Assembly (NCBI GenBank): GCA_029864235.1 | Contig: JAOTTW010000005.1 | Span: 1-40,967 of the forward strand | Length of the DNA stretch: 40,967 bases | From: Candidatus Nitrosopumilus sp. | GTDB lineage: Archaea; Thermoproteota; Nitrososphaeria; Nitrososphaerales; Nitrosopumilaceae | Direction: 5' to 3' | Part shown: positions 8,158 to 15,527 of the stretch, piece after piece | Layout of the letters: every line of letters starts with the position of its first letter | Position numbering within the stretch: position 1 is the stretch's first letter | Translations under genes and position numbers: made by a program | Notes under the pieces: model-generated | What the model was told of the DNA's origin: nothing | Database searches by the model: none | Seen by the model: only the letters and a program-made list of their open reading frames with translations

Positions 8158-10101
8158 TTGAAAATTGCTTTTCTATTTGGTGCAGGAACTTCAGCGCCAT
8201 CTGGCATTCCAATGACAAAACAGATGATTAGTGATATAATAAAAAAACCAATTGATTGGCCTCAAAAAGAATATCAAAATTGTGGAGATGTAATCCAAAA
8301 AATCCTAGGCAGTACAGAGTATAACAATATTGAAATTTTGATGGAAGAATTGGAGAAAGTTATCGATACGCCAAGAGAGTGGTTGGAGAAACATGGTTAT
8401 TGCAAAGAGGATATTATAACTATTGAAGATAATCAAGAAGAGGCCAAACTTCTTCTTAAAGAAATTAAAAATTACATAAGTAATGTATGTCATGTAAGGA
8501 CAAATTTAGATGATGGAAAAGAAGCTCTGAGACCAATAATCGAACTGGGTAAAAATCACATAGTTAAGATCTTTACTACAAATTATGACAATAATATTGA
8601 AGATACATGCAAAGATCTAGATGTTGAATATAGCACAGGAATTGGCGTAGACGAGAATAATAAAGAATATTTTTCACCTGTCTTCTTTAATGATGATAAA
8701 AAATTAGGCATTTACAAACTACATGGATCGGTGTATTGGTATAGAAACAAGAATGCACCAGGAACTATTATTGATCTTGATGCGCCAGACCTAACTGGTA
8801 AAACAATTGAGGATGCTATGATCTACCCAGGTAGAAAAAAAGAGCTATTGAACTATCCATATTCTGTCTTGTTTAGATTATTTGATCATGCCATGGACAA
8901 ATTAGATAAACTGGTGGTGATTGGTCATAGATTTGAAGATACACACATTATGGAAATGATAGAGCACCGTATAGGAAAAAATAATTTTGAATTAATCATA
9001 GTTAATCCAAAACCAAATGAAAGCGACAAGATAATAGAATTAAGCAAAAAACCTGGTGTAAAGATAATTCCTAAAACAATTCAAGAATGGACCGAAGATG
9101 AAAGTTTTAAGAATGTATCTGAAGAGATGGAGCCAATTCCAGATGAGGAAATAATTCCAGATAAGGAACCAATTCCCAAGAGAGAGAAAATACTAATGGG
9201 TGCACTAGTAGCATCTGTTGCACTAGTAATTATTTTTGCTCCTTTATCCTATGTATACAACGAACAAAATGATCTTCTGACAGTAATTCATGCAAATGAA
9301 ATTGCAAAAAATGAATATGATACAGTCAAAAAAGTGATCAAAGGTGACATAAGCAAGTCATTTGAAATAAGTGTTAATCTTAAAAATAATGCAATCGAAG
9401 AATATAATCAACATTTTCTACCTAAAGGTGTAAGCACAGAGGACTATCTAAATAACACACTAAGTAAAAAGTATGAAAATATTTCCATCTTTCAAGAACA
9501 AACAGATACAGTAATCCATGTGGATCCAATACATTATGGGATACTAGCAATGCAAAACGATGATGGAGGCTGCAAGTATATTTTGTATCCATATGAGCAA
9601 AGAATGTTAGACAACGGAGGTTCAGGCATACCACCACAGGAGTGGTGTCCTAGAATTGAGTCAAAGGCAGGGCCAATAATGACCGATGTTCTTCACTCTT
9701 ATGGGGGGGAAGATTTTGCAGTCGATGTTGGAATGAGGTTTGATCTAGATGGGGATGATGATCCTGACGGATACCATCTGATGGGAATGACTAGAGGTAA
9801 GATGTGCAATGAGGTAAGAGACTACAACATGCAGCATCAGTTTGTGTTGGTAAGTGACAACATGGAGATAATATTTGACACAGGTAAGGATAAAAAATGT
9901 AACAAGATAGACGCATACAAAAACGGTATTTTTGACGGTGAAAAATTCGGAGACATATCTCCAGGATTATTTGATAGATCAGATTATCCTACATTGTCAA
10001 ACGTGGAAGAGAAAATTCAACTGTCAGATTTTAAGGCAATACATGATTATGACATTCAAGAAAACAAGGATGTTTCTTGGACACTTTACATGTACAAATA
10101 G
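8158..10101 (+). CDS. SIR2-like NADase-type domain fused to a transmembrane segment and outside domain (647 aa)
   Basis: The TTG start at 8158 places a Rossmann GAGTS (8-12) at the very N-terminus, as in SIR2-like proteins. TTNYD (140-144), KLHGS (187-191) and VIGHRF (254-259) complete the pattern of the SIR2_2-type family, whose members include NAD-consuming anti-phage effectors. An acidic Pro/Glu linker (318-343) leads to KREK and one transmembrane helix (345-367). By the positive-inside rule the SIR2 domain is cytoplasmic. The roughly 280-residue C-terminal part has an initial helical segment (370-410) and a Cys-containing beta-rich region (DDGGCKYILYP, PPQEWCP), and would lie outside the membrane as a possible sensor. 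The gene is divergent from VirB4 and does not share its promoter type. A defence or signalling function is inference. Confidence 0.8.
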   Translation: MKIAFLFGAGTSAPSGIPMTKQMISDIIKKPIDWPQKEYQNCGDVIQKILGSTEYNNIEILMEELEKVIDTPREWLEKHGYCKEDIITIEDNQEEAKLLLKEIKNYISNVCHVRTNLDDGKEALRPIIELGKNHIVKIFTTNYDNNIEDTCKDLDVEYSTGIGVDENNKEYFSPVFFNDDKKLGIYKLHGSVYWYRNKNAPGTIIDLDAPDLTGKTIEDAMIYPGRKKELLNYPYSVLFRLFDHAMDKLDKLVVIGHRFEDTHIMEMIEHRIGKNNFELIIVNPKPNESDKIIELSKKPGVKIIPKTIQEWTEDESFKNVSEEMEPIPDEEIIPDKEPIPKREKILMGALVASVALVIIFAPLSYVYNEQNDLLTVIHANEIAKNEYDTVKKVIKGDISKSFEISVNLKNNAIEEYNQHFLPKGVSTEDYLNNTLSKKYENISIFQEQTDTVIHVDPIHYGILAMQNDDGGCKYILYPYEQRMLDNGGSGIPPQEWCPRIESKAGPIMTDVLHSYGGEDFAVDVGMRFDLDGDDDPDGYHLMGMTRGKMCNEVRDYNMQHQFVLVSDNMEIIFDTGKDKKCNKIDAYKNGIFDGEKFGDISPGLFDRSDYPTLSNVEEKIQLSDFKAIHDYDIQENKDVSWTLYMYK

Positions 10102-10144
10102 TAAGCAAAAATTCTAAATTCAATTTATGAGATCTGCAATCAAA

Positions 10145-10606
10145 TCACCAGAATTTTTGATTCTCTAATATTTCTCTAACATTTTTTCTGTTGTTCCACC
10201 AAGCTATTCCATGAAAGACTGCAACAATTCCTGCAAAGATTGCAGAAGATTGATAATCCCAAAATAATGGTACACCAAATTCTCTTGGAAATATCAAAGA
10301 TGGTAAAACAAGAACAAATACTGCTTCAATTGATAATTGTAAAATAACTGCAACTGATCTACGATACTTTGTGTAAAGAAATTGGAATATTCCATTCTCT
10401 TCATATCTTTTGATCAAATCCTTCAAAGATAAAGTGATTCTCATATCCAGAAACAACATCACAATCCAAGATCCATAAAGTGGCAAAATGATAGATAATG
10501 CCAGTTCAGGTCTATTAAACCACCATAAATAAAAAAAGAGAGGTGAGAGCAAAGCAGAGTAAAACAGAACTCCAAGAATCTTTTTCTTAGATCTTGTTTG
10601 ACTCAA
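10145..10606 (-). CDS. Four-helix membrane protein of unknown function (153 aa)
   Basis: The TTG start lies 12 nt after the stop of the 127-aa gene, so the two form an operon. Four hydrophobic segments are visible (about 11-28, 35-53, 88-106, 119-135), with a basic amphipathic cytoplasmic loop (DLIKRYEENG...YTKYRRS) between the second pair. No known motif is recognised. Position in the VirB4 island and operon with a two-helix pilin-like protein suggest a small channel or scaffold subunit, but it is far shorter than VirB6/CedA proteins. Confidence 0.7.
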   Translation of the reverse strand: MSQTRSKKKILGVLFYSALLSPLFFYLWWFNRPELALSIILPLYGSWIVMLFLDMRITLSLKDLIKRYEENGIFQFLYTKYRRSVAVILQLSIEAVFVLVLPSLIFPREFGVPLFWDYQSSAIFAGIVAVFHGIAWWNNRKNVREILENQKFW

Positions 10607-10618
10607 CTTTTGCTTCTG

Positions 10619-11002
10619 TTATTTTGTACCTTCGTTGTGACTATCTTGTTTGGCACCAAATTCTATTGGAATTGTTGAAGGTAGAATTCTGTATGTGACT
10701 CCCTTGTAGGCACCGATTCCGATGAATGCAAGTGCGATTCCTACAAGCAAGAAGCTATAGCCGTCTCCGATTATGGTCTTCACTGCATCAGTCAGGAACA
10801 CAGAATCATCACCACAATGGTTTGCAGTGATTCCACCAAGAATAGTATCCTCCACAATACAGAGTTCTTGCACATTCACACCAAGTACGTCAGGTACAAT
10901 GGTTGCAACGATGATTACTGCTACCAGGGCCACTACCAGCTTTATGAAAAAGCCACCAATGGATTCCCCTTCCTTCAGCTCACCGTCCTTTTTTCTAATC
11001 AT
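10619..11002 (-). CDS. Two-helix membrane protein, VirB2/CedA1-like topology (127 aa)
   Basis: A basic/acidic head (1-14) is followed by TM1 (about 17-40, ending VPDVLG) and an outside loop of about 40 residues with two cysteines (CIVEDT...NHCGDD) that could form a disulfide. TM2 (about 83-103) and a short tail follow. Two helices in a small protein next to a VirB4 ATPase match the topology of VirB2-type pilins and CedA1; sequence similarity cannot be claimed by eye. The ATG lies 25 nt after CTTTTAAGCAAATC, an island-type promoter. It is the first gene of an operon with the four-helix protein. Confidence 0.72.
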   Translation of the reverse strand: MIRKKDGELKEGESIGGFFIKLVVALVAVIIVATIVPDVLGVNVQELCIVEDTILGGITANHCGDDSVFLTDAVKTIIGDGYSFLLVGIALAFIGIGAYKGVTYRILPSTIPIEFGAKQDSHNEGTK

Positions 11003-11017
11003 TGAGTAATTATTCTG

Positions 11018-11031
11018 ATTTGCTTAAAAGC
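11018..11031 (-). promoter_or_regulatory. Island-type leaderless promoter of the 127-aa gene
   Basis: On the minus strand GCTTTTAAGCAAAT is followed by CAGAATAATTACTCA and the ATG at 11002. It differs at one position from the element before 13401. Confidence 0.6.
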
Positions 11032-11053
11032 ACAAAGAATGCCATCTTAGCCC

Positions 11054-11917
11054 TTAAGATATTATTGCCAGTTTGTTGTCATCATCATTATCTACAGTTG
11101 CCGTAACTTGGTAAGTTACATCAGGTCTGTTCTCCAGGATAAGTGAAAGCATATCATCGGATCTTATTGCGTATTGGGATTGCTCTAGTTCCTTTCCGTC
11201 AAGTGTTATGGTAATATGTTCTGCAAGATGTTCTTTGTGTGACGCGGTAATAGTGTGTTTTTTTGAGAGGTCACTTAGCATCTTTTCTACGGGATTGCTG
11301 TCATCATCACTATCATTTTGATTCTGTTTTGTTTTTTTGTAAAGTGAGATATTGAGGATGTTTTGATCAGTAAGTTCTATTTCACCTGAAAACCTCTTGT
11401 CTTCTGAAGGTTTTTGCATATTATCTTTTTGTGTTGTATCATTTTCATGTTGTTCTTTTTGTTGAATGTCTTTTTTCTTGAATAATGACTGTATCTCTGA
11501 GAGTATCTGATTTACTAATCCATGATTGTTTTTTTGTAATTCTTCTTTTTCTTGTTTTAAATTTGATATTGTATTATTGTCAGTTTGTTGATGTTGTTTC
11601 TTTTTTTTCTTTTCCATGTATTCGTGCTTGACATCAAGTGAAGTGCCTCTTACCAAAAGCATCAGGTGACTCTTTATCATCTGGTCTGCAGACATTACTC
11701 TGGAACCAATCAATCCCAATCCTAAAAATGCTGTAAAGATTAGACCCGACATTATCAGATTGTCAGTAGTCATAAAGACAAGAAAAGTCACCAGTATTCC
11801 TGAGAACAGTATGGCAGTTTGTCTGATTGATACTTTTCCTATGGGAAGTGAAATTGACTTTTGATTAAGTACAGAATCATTTTCAAATGTTACCAAATCA
11901 ATGTTTCTGGTGCTCAT
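11054..11917 (-). CDS. PrgI/VirB3-like two-helix membrane protein with coiled coil (287 aa)
   Basis: An ATG four codons upstream (11929) lies too close to the TATA element; the start at 11917 (MSTRNIDLV) gives the 26-nt spacing seen for the other island genes. The sequence ISLPIGKVSIRQTAILFSG, then two adjacent helices (about 34-50 and 54-72), then a basic segment ending MLLVRG, mirrors the arrangement of PrgI/VirB3 subunits that bind VirB4. The rest is cytoplasmic: a Lys/Gln/Glu-rich coiled coil (about 105-165) and a small acidic beta-rich C-terminal domain ending DDDNKLAIIS. The VirB3-like reading is inference from topology and context. Confidence 0.7.
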   Translation of the reverse strand: MSTRNIDLVTFENDSVLNQKSISLPIGKVSIRQTAILFSGILVTFLVFMTTDNLIMSGLIFTAFLGLGLIGSRVMSADQMIKSHLMLLVRGTSLDVKHEYMEKKKKKQHQQTDNNTISNLKQEKEELQKNNHGLVNQILSEIQSLFKKKDIQQKEQHENDTTQKDNMQKPSEDKRFSGEIELTDQNILNISLYKKTKQNQNDSDDDSNPVEKMLSDLSKKHTITASHKEHLAEHITITLDGKELEQSQYAIRSDDMLSLILENRPDVTYQVTATVDNDDDNKLAIIS

Positions 11918-11934
11918 CTGAGATACCATGTATC

Positions 11935-11948
11935 ATTTGTATAAAAGG
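11935..11948 (-). promoter_or_regulatory. Island-type leaderless promoter of the PrgI-like gene
   Basis: CCTTTTATACAAATGAT on the minus strand is identical to the VirB4 promoter over 17 bases. Spacing to the ATG at 11917 supports that start. Confidence 0.6.
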
Positions 11949-11967
11949 ATAAAAATTATTCAAATGT

Positions 11968-13401
11968 CTAGGTATCATCAGTCATGGCCTTGATGTCAAT
12001 GTGCAGTTTATCATCAAATTGAATAGTCTCTTTTACTGTGTGTTGTTGCTTTTTCTTTAGGGTCTTTTTGATTCCAGTCTTAAATCCAGATTCCTTGAAT
12101 TTCTTCAAGACTACAAAACCTGCAATCATTACAATCAACAATACTGCCAGTCCTGTAATTTTTACATAGTCAATATTATCAGATTGAGTAGTATCATTAG
12201 CAGAAATATTATCAATGTCATACTCATCTGGAACTACAACATCCTCCTCCTCAGCTTGAATCAGGTCCTCATCGATGACATCAATATCTGGAATTATGGA
12301 TTCATAGTATGCTGTATCATCCTCTTCCTCCTCAGCTGGAACCACTTCATCAGGAAATGTCAAAGCAATTGTGCCGGTCTCTGGGGGTAATTCAGAAATA
12401 ACATTATCAACATCTGATTCTTCTAAAACATGATTTGTACCCAAGTCCACATTCTTGTTGTTTGTAAGAAATGCCACTAGTTCAAACTCGTATTGCTTTT
12501 GAGGATGCATTATGTACACTGGATTATAAGAGACAGCCAATAACGGAAATGGTAATTCAGAGTATATCAAAAAATAATTTGTCACATTGTTATTGTCTTC
12601 CTCTTCTACGATCTTCTTTTTCTTTGTGTCATCAGATATGATGAAAGGATCAAAAATGTCAATCTCATAGCCTACTTTGAATGCATCTGCGATGTTTCTT
12701 GTAACTGGAATGTTATGATTATCAATCATCCGTATATTGTTTTGAGTCACAGAGTATTCCTGACTATTCTCAAGCACTGCCATGTTGGGGTTCTCTCCTC
12801 TTTCATGAAGTGCTTCAGTAACCTCGCCCCATTCTGTACCTATCTGTAATAGTTGTGGTTCAGGTGCAGTATACTTGAAAAGTGAAAACAGGGTTTTTTG
12901 CAGTGACTCCGCGTATTTTATGGTGTCAGGATGAATAGTATCAGCTGATCTTACCTCAAAGGTTTGTGTATCAACATGAAACACAGAATATCTGACGTCT
13001 CTTTTTGTTATAACATCACTGATTGCAGCCTGTACTACCCAAACATCGCTGTTAATGTGATTTTCATCAGAATTTAACAGATTTACAAAATCAAGCTTTA
13101 TCATATAACAAACACTGGAATTGTGATTCTCTTTTCCCTGGACAAAGTAATGATAGTTGGCAGCAGAGGTCTGGACTGCCTCAGGATCACATATCTTATA
13201 TGTGTATGAGTCTCCAACTGAGAGATTCTTTCCAAGATTCCACAAGAGGTCTTGTTGCCACAGGACTTGCTCATTGTAGTCTACTCTGATGTGAGGAGAT
13301 GATGATAACGCATATGAACTTGGAATTATCACATCAAATGTCAATCCGATTACACATATGGCAATCACAAAGAGTGGCAGATAGATTGTAGTTTTTTTCA
13401 C
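11968..13401 (-). CDS. Type I membrane protein with acidic stalk (477 aa)
   Basis: A GTG start gives a signal peptide (1-31, ending SYALS), then an ectodomain of about 330 residues rich in beta pattern with two cysteines (YKICDPE, SSVCYMI). A strongly acidic stalk (about 345-400) leads to one transmembrane helix (about 412-432, GLAVLLIVMIAGFVVL) and a basic cytoplasmic tail. No family is recognised. It starts 24 nt after CCTTTTAAGCAAATC and is flanked by the PrgI-like and SIMPL genes. A surface receptor or channel-associated part of the VirB4 system is a reasonable guess. Confidence 0.72.
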   Translation of the reverse strand: MKKTTIYLPLFVIAICVIGLTFDVIIPSSYALSSSPHIRVDYNEQVLWQQDLLWNLGKNLSVGDSYTYKICDPEAVQTSAANYHYFVQGKENHNSSVCYMIKLDFVNLLNSDENHINSDVWVVQAAISDVITKRDVRYSVFHVDTQTFEVRSADTIHPDTIKYAESLQKTLFSLFKYTAPEPQLLQIGTEWGEVTEALHERGENPNMAVLENSQEYSVTQNNIRMIDNHNIPVTRNIADAFKVGYEIDIFDPFIISDDTKKKKIVEEEDNNNVTNYFLIYSELPFPLLAVSYNPVYIMHPQKQYEFELVAFLTNNKNVDLGTNHVLEESDVDNVISELPPETGTIALTFPDEVVPAEEEEDDTAYYESIIPDIDVIDEDLIQAEEEDVVVPDEYDIDNISANDTTQSDNIDYVKITGLAVLLIVMIAGFVVLKKFKESGFKTGIKKTLKKKQQHTVKETIQFDDKLHIDIKAMTDDT

Positions 13402-13415
13402 AAAAGATTATCTTG

Positions 13416-13429
13416 ATTTGCTTAAAAGG
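13416..13429 (-). promoter_or_regulatory. Island-type leaderless promoter of the 477-aa gene
   Basis: CCTTTTAAGCAAATC on the minus strand; the GTG at 13401 lies about 24 nt after the central TAAGCA. Confidence 0.6.
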
Positions 13430-13453
13430 AAAAAAGGAAAAAATTGGAATTAG

Positions 13454-14248
13454 TTAGTTACTTCCAATTGTAAATACCACATTTGCAGTCGTACTAACAT
13501 CTTGATCAGATGAGAATATTGGTGTAGGAGCTGATTTCATTGCAAAGCTTTCCTCAAATGCCATGTCAAACATTGGTATTGGTGGTGGAAACATTCCAAA
13601 CTCAGACAGAGATATTGCCTTGACTCCAGTAATGGAATAATCAAGTGGAGCTAGTGCATTTTCTGCTTTGGTCTTTGCATTCATTATAGCTTGCTCAATT
13701 AGTTCATCTTTGAGTTGCAAGTGTTTTTCTGGAGACAATGTAAATGACACATTATCTACTCTGTTTGCACCTGCAATTACTGCACTATCTATGATGTCAG
13801 CTGCTAAATCCAGATTAATAGTTTCAACAGTTATGGTGTTAGTTACACGATATCCAATTAGTTCTTGTTTCCATCGTTTTGTTATTTCGTCTTCATATCC
13901 TTCATACACCGGATGGATGTTGAATCTAGATGTGCTGATTTCATCGGCTACAATTTCTGTTAATTGGATTGCATCTATTATTTCATTCATGGTTTGAGAG
14001 TTTGTATCAAGTGCCTGTCTGGCCGTAACTTCTTGTGTCTCTACCCCAAAGGTTATGACCAACATATCAGGCTCAACTGAAGTGGTTGCTGTGCCTGTGA
14101 CTGAAATTATTCTTTCATCTGTGCTTGAGGGTGTCTCTTGAGCTATCACTTGATTATTCTCAAGATACAAAGATCCTGCAGATATCATCATGATTCCTGC
14201 AAGTACTACACCTATAGCAAATGTCATTGATTTTGTGTTTGCTTTCAT
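13454..14248 (-). CDS. SIMPL (DUF541) domain secreted protein (264 aa)
   Basis: A signal or anchor helix (10-34) is followed by a SIMPL/DUF541 domain. Visible are RIISVTGTATTSVEPDMLVITFGVE cut into its typical first strands, a long helix (ARQALDTNSQTMNEIIDAI), YRVTNTITVET, then ADIIDSAVIAGANRVDNVSFTLS and the helix AIMNAKTKAENALAPL, ending in a final strand TTANVVFTIG. Family members (for example bacterial periplasmic oxidative-stress protein YggE) are envelope proteins of unclear mechanism. The promoter differs from the island type and carries a 20-bp inverted repeat (14283-14302). Membership in the VirB4 system is therefore doubtful. Confidence 0.88.
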   Translation of the reverse strand: MKANTKSMTFAIGVVLAGIMMISAGSLYLENNQVIAQETPSSTDERIISVTGTATTSVEPDMLVITFGVETQEVTARQALDTNSQTMNEIIDAIQLTEIVADEISTSRFNIHPVYEGYEDEITKRWKQELIGYRVTNTITVETINLDLAADIIDSAVIAGANRVDNVSFTLSPEKHLQLKDELIEQAIMNAKTKAENALAPLDYSITGVKAISLSEFGMFPPPIPMFDMAFEESFAMKSAPTPIFSSDQDVSTTANVVFTIGSN

Positions 14249-14282
14249 TATACTTTCATAAAATAATCAGAAGATAAGGTTT

Positions 14283-14302
14283 GATGAAATTACAATTTCA
14301 TC
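14283..14302. repeat. Inverted repeat GATGAAAT-TACA-ATTTCATC
   Basis: Perfect 8-bp arms with a 4-bp spacer lie 35 bp upstream of the SIMPL start and 43 bp beyond the end of the 65-codon ORF. It could be an operator of the SIMPL gene or a terminator hairpin. Confidence 0.5.
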
Positions 14303-14344
14303 GTAAACGTTATAAATTAAAAATAAAGGATTGGAAGAAAAAAA

Positions 14345-14542
14345 TTATTCGTCTTCATCAACAAATATCCAGGATAACCCTTGAACTTCTTCCCAATTTA
14401 GCTGTGAATTAGATTGATTCATGAGGATATCTTGCAAAGTTTGTATAAAAGATTCAGGAAGAACTTGTTCATACAAACCATCTTGGAATGATATGAAATT
14501 CAGATTATGTTTAAGATGGGAGTTGGGCCAAAGTTTGCCCAA
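14345..14542 (-). CDS. Possible small protein (65 aa), uncertain
   Basis: This TTG-initiated ORF encodes an acidic polypeptide ending WIFVDEDE, with no recognised motif. Its first codons fall inside a 26-nt perfect hairpin (14520-14545), which is odd for a start region, and no good Shine-Dalgarno site is seen. Composition is protein-like in the second half (LPESFIQTLQDILMNQ). It could be a remnant of a longer gene. Confidence 0.3.
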   Translation of the reverse strand: MGKLWPNSHLKHNLNFISFQDGLYEQVLPESFIQTLQDILMNQSNSQLNWEEVQGLSWIFVDEDE

Positions 14543-14545
14543 CTC
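14520..14545. repeat. Perfect hairpin, 9-bp stem
   Basis: GAGTTGGGC (14520-14528) and GCCCAACTC (14537-14545) are exact reverse complements around an 8-nt loop. It is GC-rich against an AT-rich background and is not followed by a T-run on either strand. Confidence 0.6.
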
Positions 14546-14699
14546 ATTATGGGACGTACTAGTCGGTTAAACGGATGAATAATGACTCCACCGAATGAAT
14601 TGTAATTATAAAATGAAATTTTGCAGTTAAAAGACAAACTGATGATTCATCAGCATGAACTAAATACTGTTGCTGAAATTTTGGCATAGCGAAGCAATA

Positions 14700-14747
14700 T
14701 GGAGCTGTCATCAAAGTACTACCGGTAGTTTTTGATCTTAAGCTCCA
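14700..14747. repeat. 48-bp imperfect palindrome centred on ACTACCGGTAGT
   Basis: Three nested paired segments are visible: TGGAGCT/AGCTCCA (14700-14706 with 14741-14747), ATCAAA/TTTGAT (14710-14715 with 14731-14736), and the 12-bp perfect palindrome ACTACCGGTAGT (14718-14729). It lies 35 bp downstream of the SRPBCC stop. It could be a terminator, a structured RNA or a protein-binding or recombination site. Confidence 0.6.
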
Positions 14748-14781
14748 AGATTATTTTTGATGCAATGACTGTCCTTGAGAT

Positions 14782-15228
14782 TCAAGGGTTTCCCAGAGCC
14801 TTGATCGTTGCATGTTTTCTATGCGCAAAGATTTGGTGGAGTTTATTTATGGCATACCACTCAAACATTTTTCCGATAAACCCATACTGCAGTTCAAATT
14901 GAATTTCATCTGTCACCCTTGTCTGATTTTCGTTTATTTTGTGAAAAACATGAGTGTGCCTCCAGCGCTTGAACAGGGCATTGCTCATTTCATCGACATA
15001 TGTGTACGGTTTGCAGGCTGTAATTTTGGTTTTCCAGGTCATGCGGGTCAGCAACTTGCTTGAAAAGTAAGCGGTTTGTCCCAGGGTTATTTTATTGCTG
15101 CTAGTCTCAATTATCTTGAGATCCAGCCTTTTTGGAGTGATTACCTGTAAATGATGCAAATCAGTGTAAAAGTCCCATACCTTGCCAACAGGTGCATCCA
15201 CGACAAAAGAGTGATTGAATGTTCTCAA
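14782..15228 (-). CDS. SRPBCC/START-like ligand-binding protein (148 aa)
   Basis: The TTG start gives the classic N-terminus of this fold, RTFNHSFVVDAPVGKVWDFY, followed by helix-grip elements: TDLHHLQVITP, TAYFSSKLLTRMTWKTKI, HTHVFHKINENQTRVTDEIQFEL, and a long C-terminal helix rich in His/Lys. Length matches polyketide-cyclase/dehydrase-like SRPBCC proteins, which bind hydrophobic ligands. No catalytic residue can be assigned. It is a single-gene unit with GAGATATATTAC about 35 nt upstream as likely TATA region. Confidence 0.82.
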   Translation of the reverse strand: MRTFNHSFVVDAPVGKVWDFYTDLHHLQVITPKRLDLKIIETSSNKITLGQTAYFSSKLLTRMTWKTKITACKPYTYVDEMSNALFKRWRHTHVFHKINENQTRVTDEIQFELQYGFIGKMFEWYAINKLHQIFAHRKHATIKALGNP

Positions 15229-15287
15229 CTGTATTGAAATTTTATGTTTGTAATATATCTCAAGTCTACTCGTCTTATGATCCAGAA

Positions 15288-15485
15288 TTATTTTTTAGTT
15301 TGACTGGGTTTTAAAATTATTATTTTCTTTTTATAGTTTACATTCAATACAATTTGATCTTCTTGATTCCAATCTAATCTTTTGATGATATAATCTGGAA
15401 TGTTGATTCTGTGCTGAACGTATTTTGTGGTATGGTCTGCACCAAGATATTCCCGATGCTGCAATCGAATATCTTTTTTTGTCAC
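15288..15485 (-). CDS. AbrB/SpoVT-like swapped-hairpin DNA-binding protein (65 aa)
   Basis: The segment HRINIPDYIIKRLDWNQEDQIVLNVNYKKKIIILKP (cut here into RINIPDYIIKRLDW and QIVLNVNYKKKIIIL) fits the AbrB fold: strand, short helix, basic hairpin, strand. Such proteins are dimeric transcription regulators or antitoxins. The GTG start is 25 nt after TATGAAAATC, in a promoter resembling those of the VirB4 island genes. It lies between the SRPBCC and 844-aa genes, and could be the regulator of the island (inference). Confidence 0.7.
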   Translation of the reverse strand: MTKKDIRLQHREYLGADHTTKYVQHRINIPDYIIKRLDWNQEDQIVLNVNYKKKIIILKPSQTKK

Positions 15486-15500
15486 AAATAGCCAAAGATG

Positions 15501-15514
15501 ATTTTCATAAAAAG
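15501..15514 (-). promoter_or_regulatory. Island-type promoter of the AbrB-like gene
   Basis: CTTTTTATGAAAATCAT on the minus strand, with GTG 25 nt from the TATG. It is a weaker match to the CCTTTTAWRCAAAT element but has identical spacing and a start region ending TTTGTG, as at 13401 and 18062. Confidence 0.45.
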
Positions 15515-15527
15515 AACAAAAGACATT

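Noticed and set aside
13454-14248. SIMPL protein as a member of the VirB4 regulon
   Set aside because: Its promoter lacks the CCTTTTAWRCAAAT element and carries a different inverted repeat.
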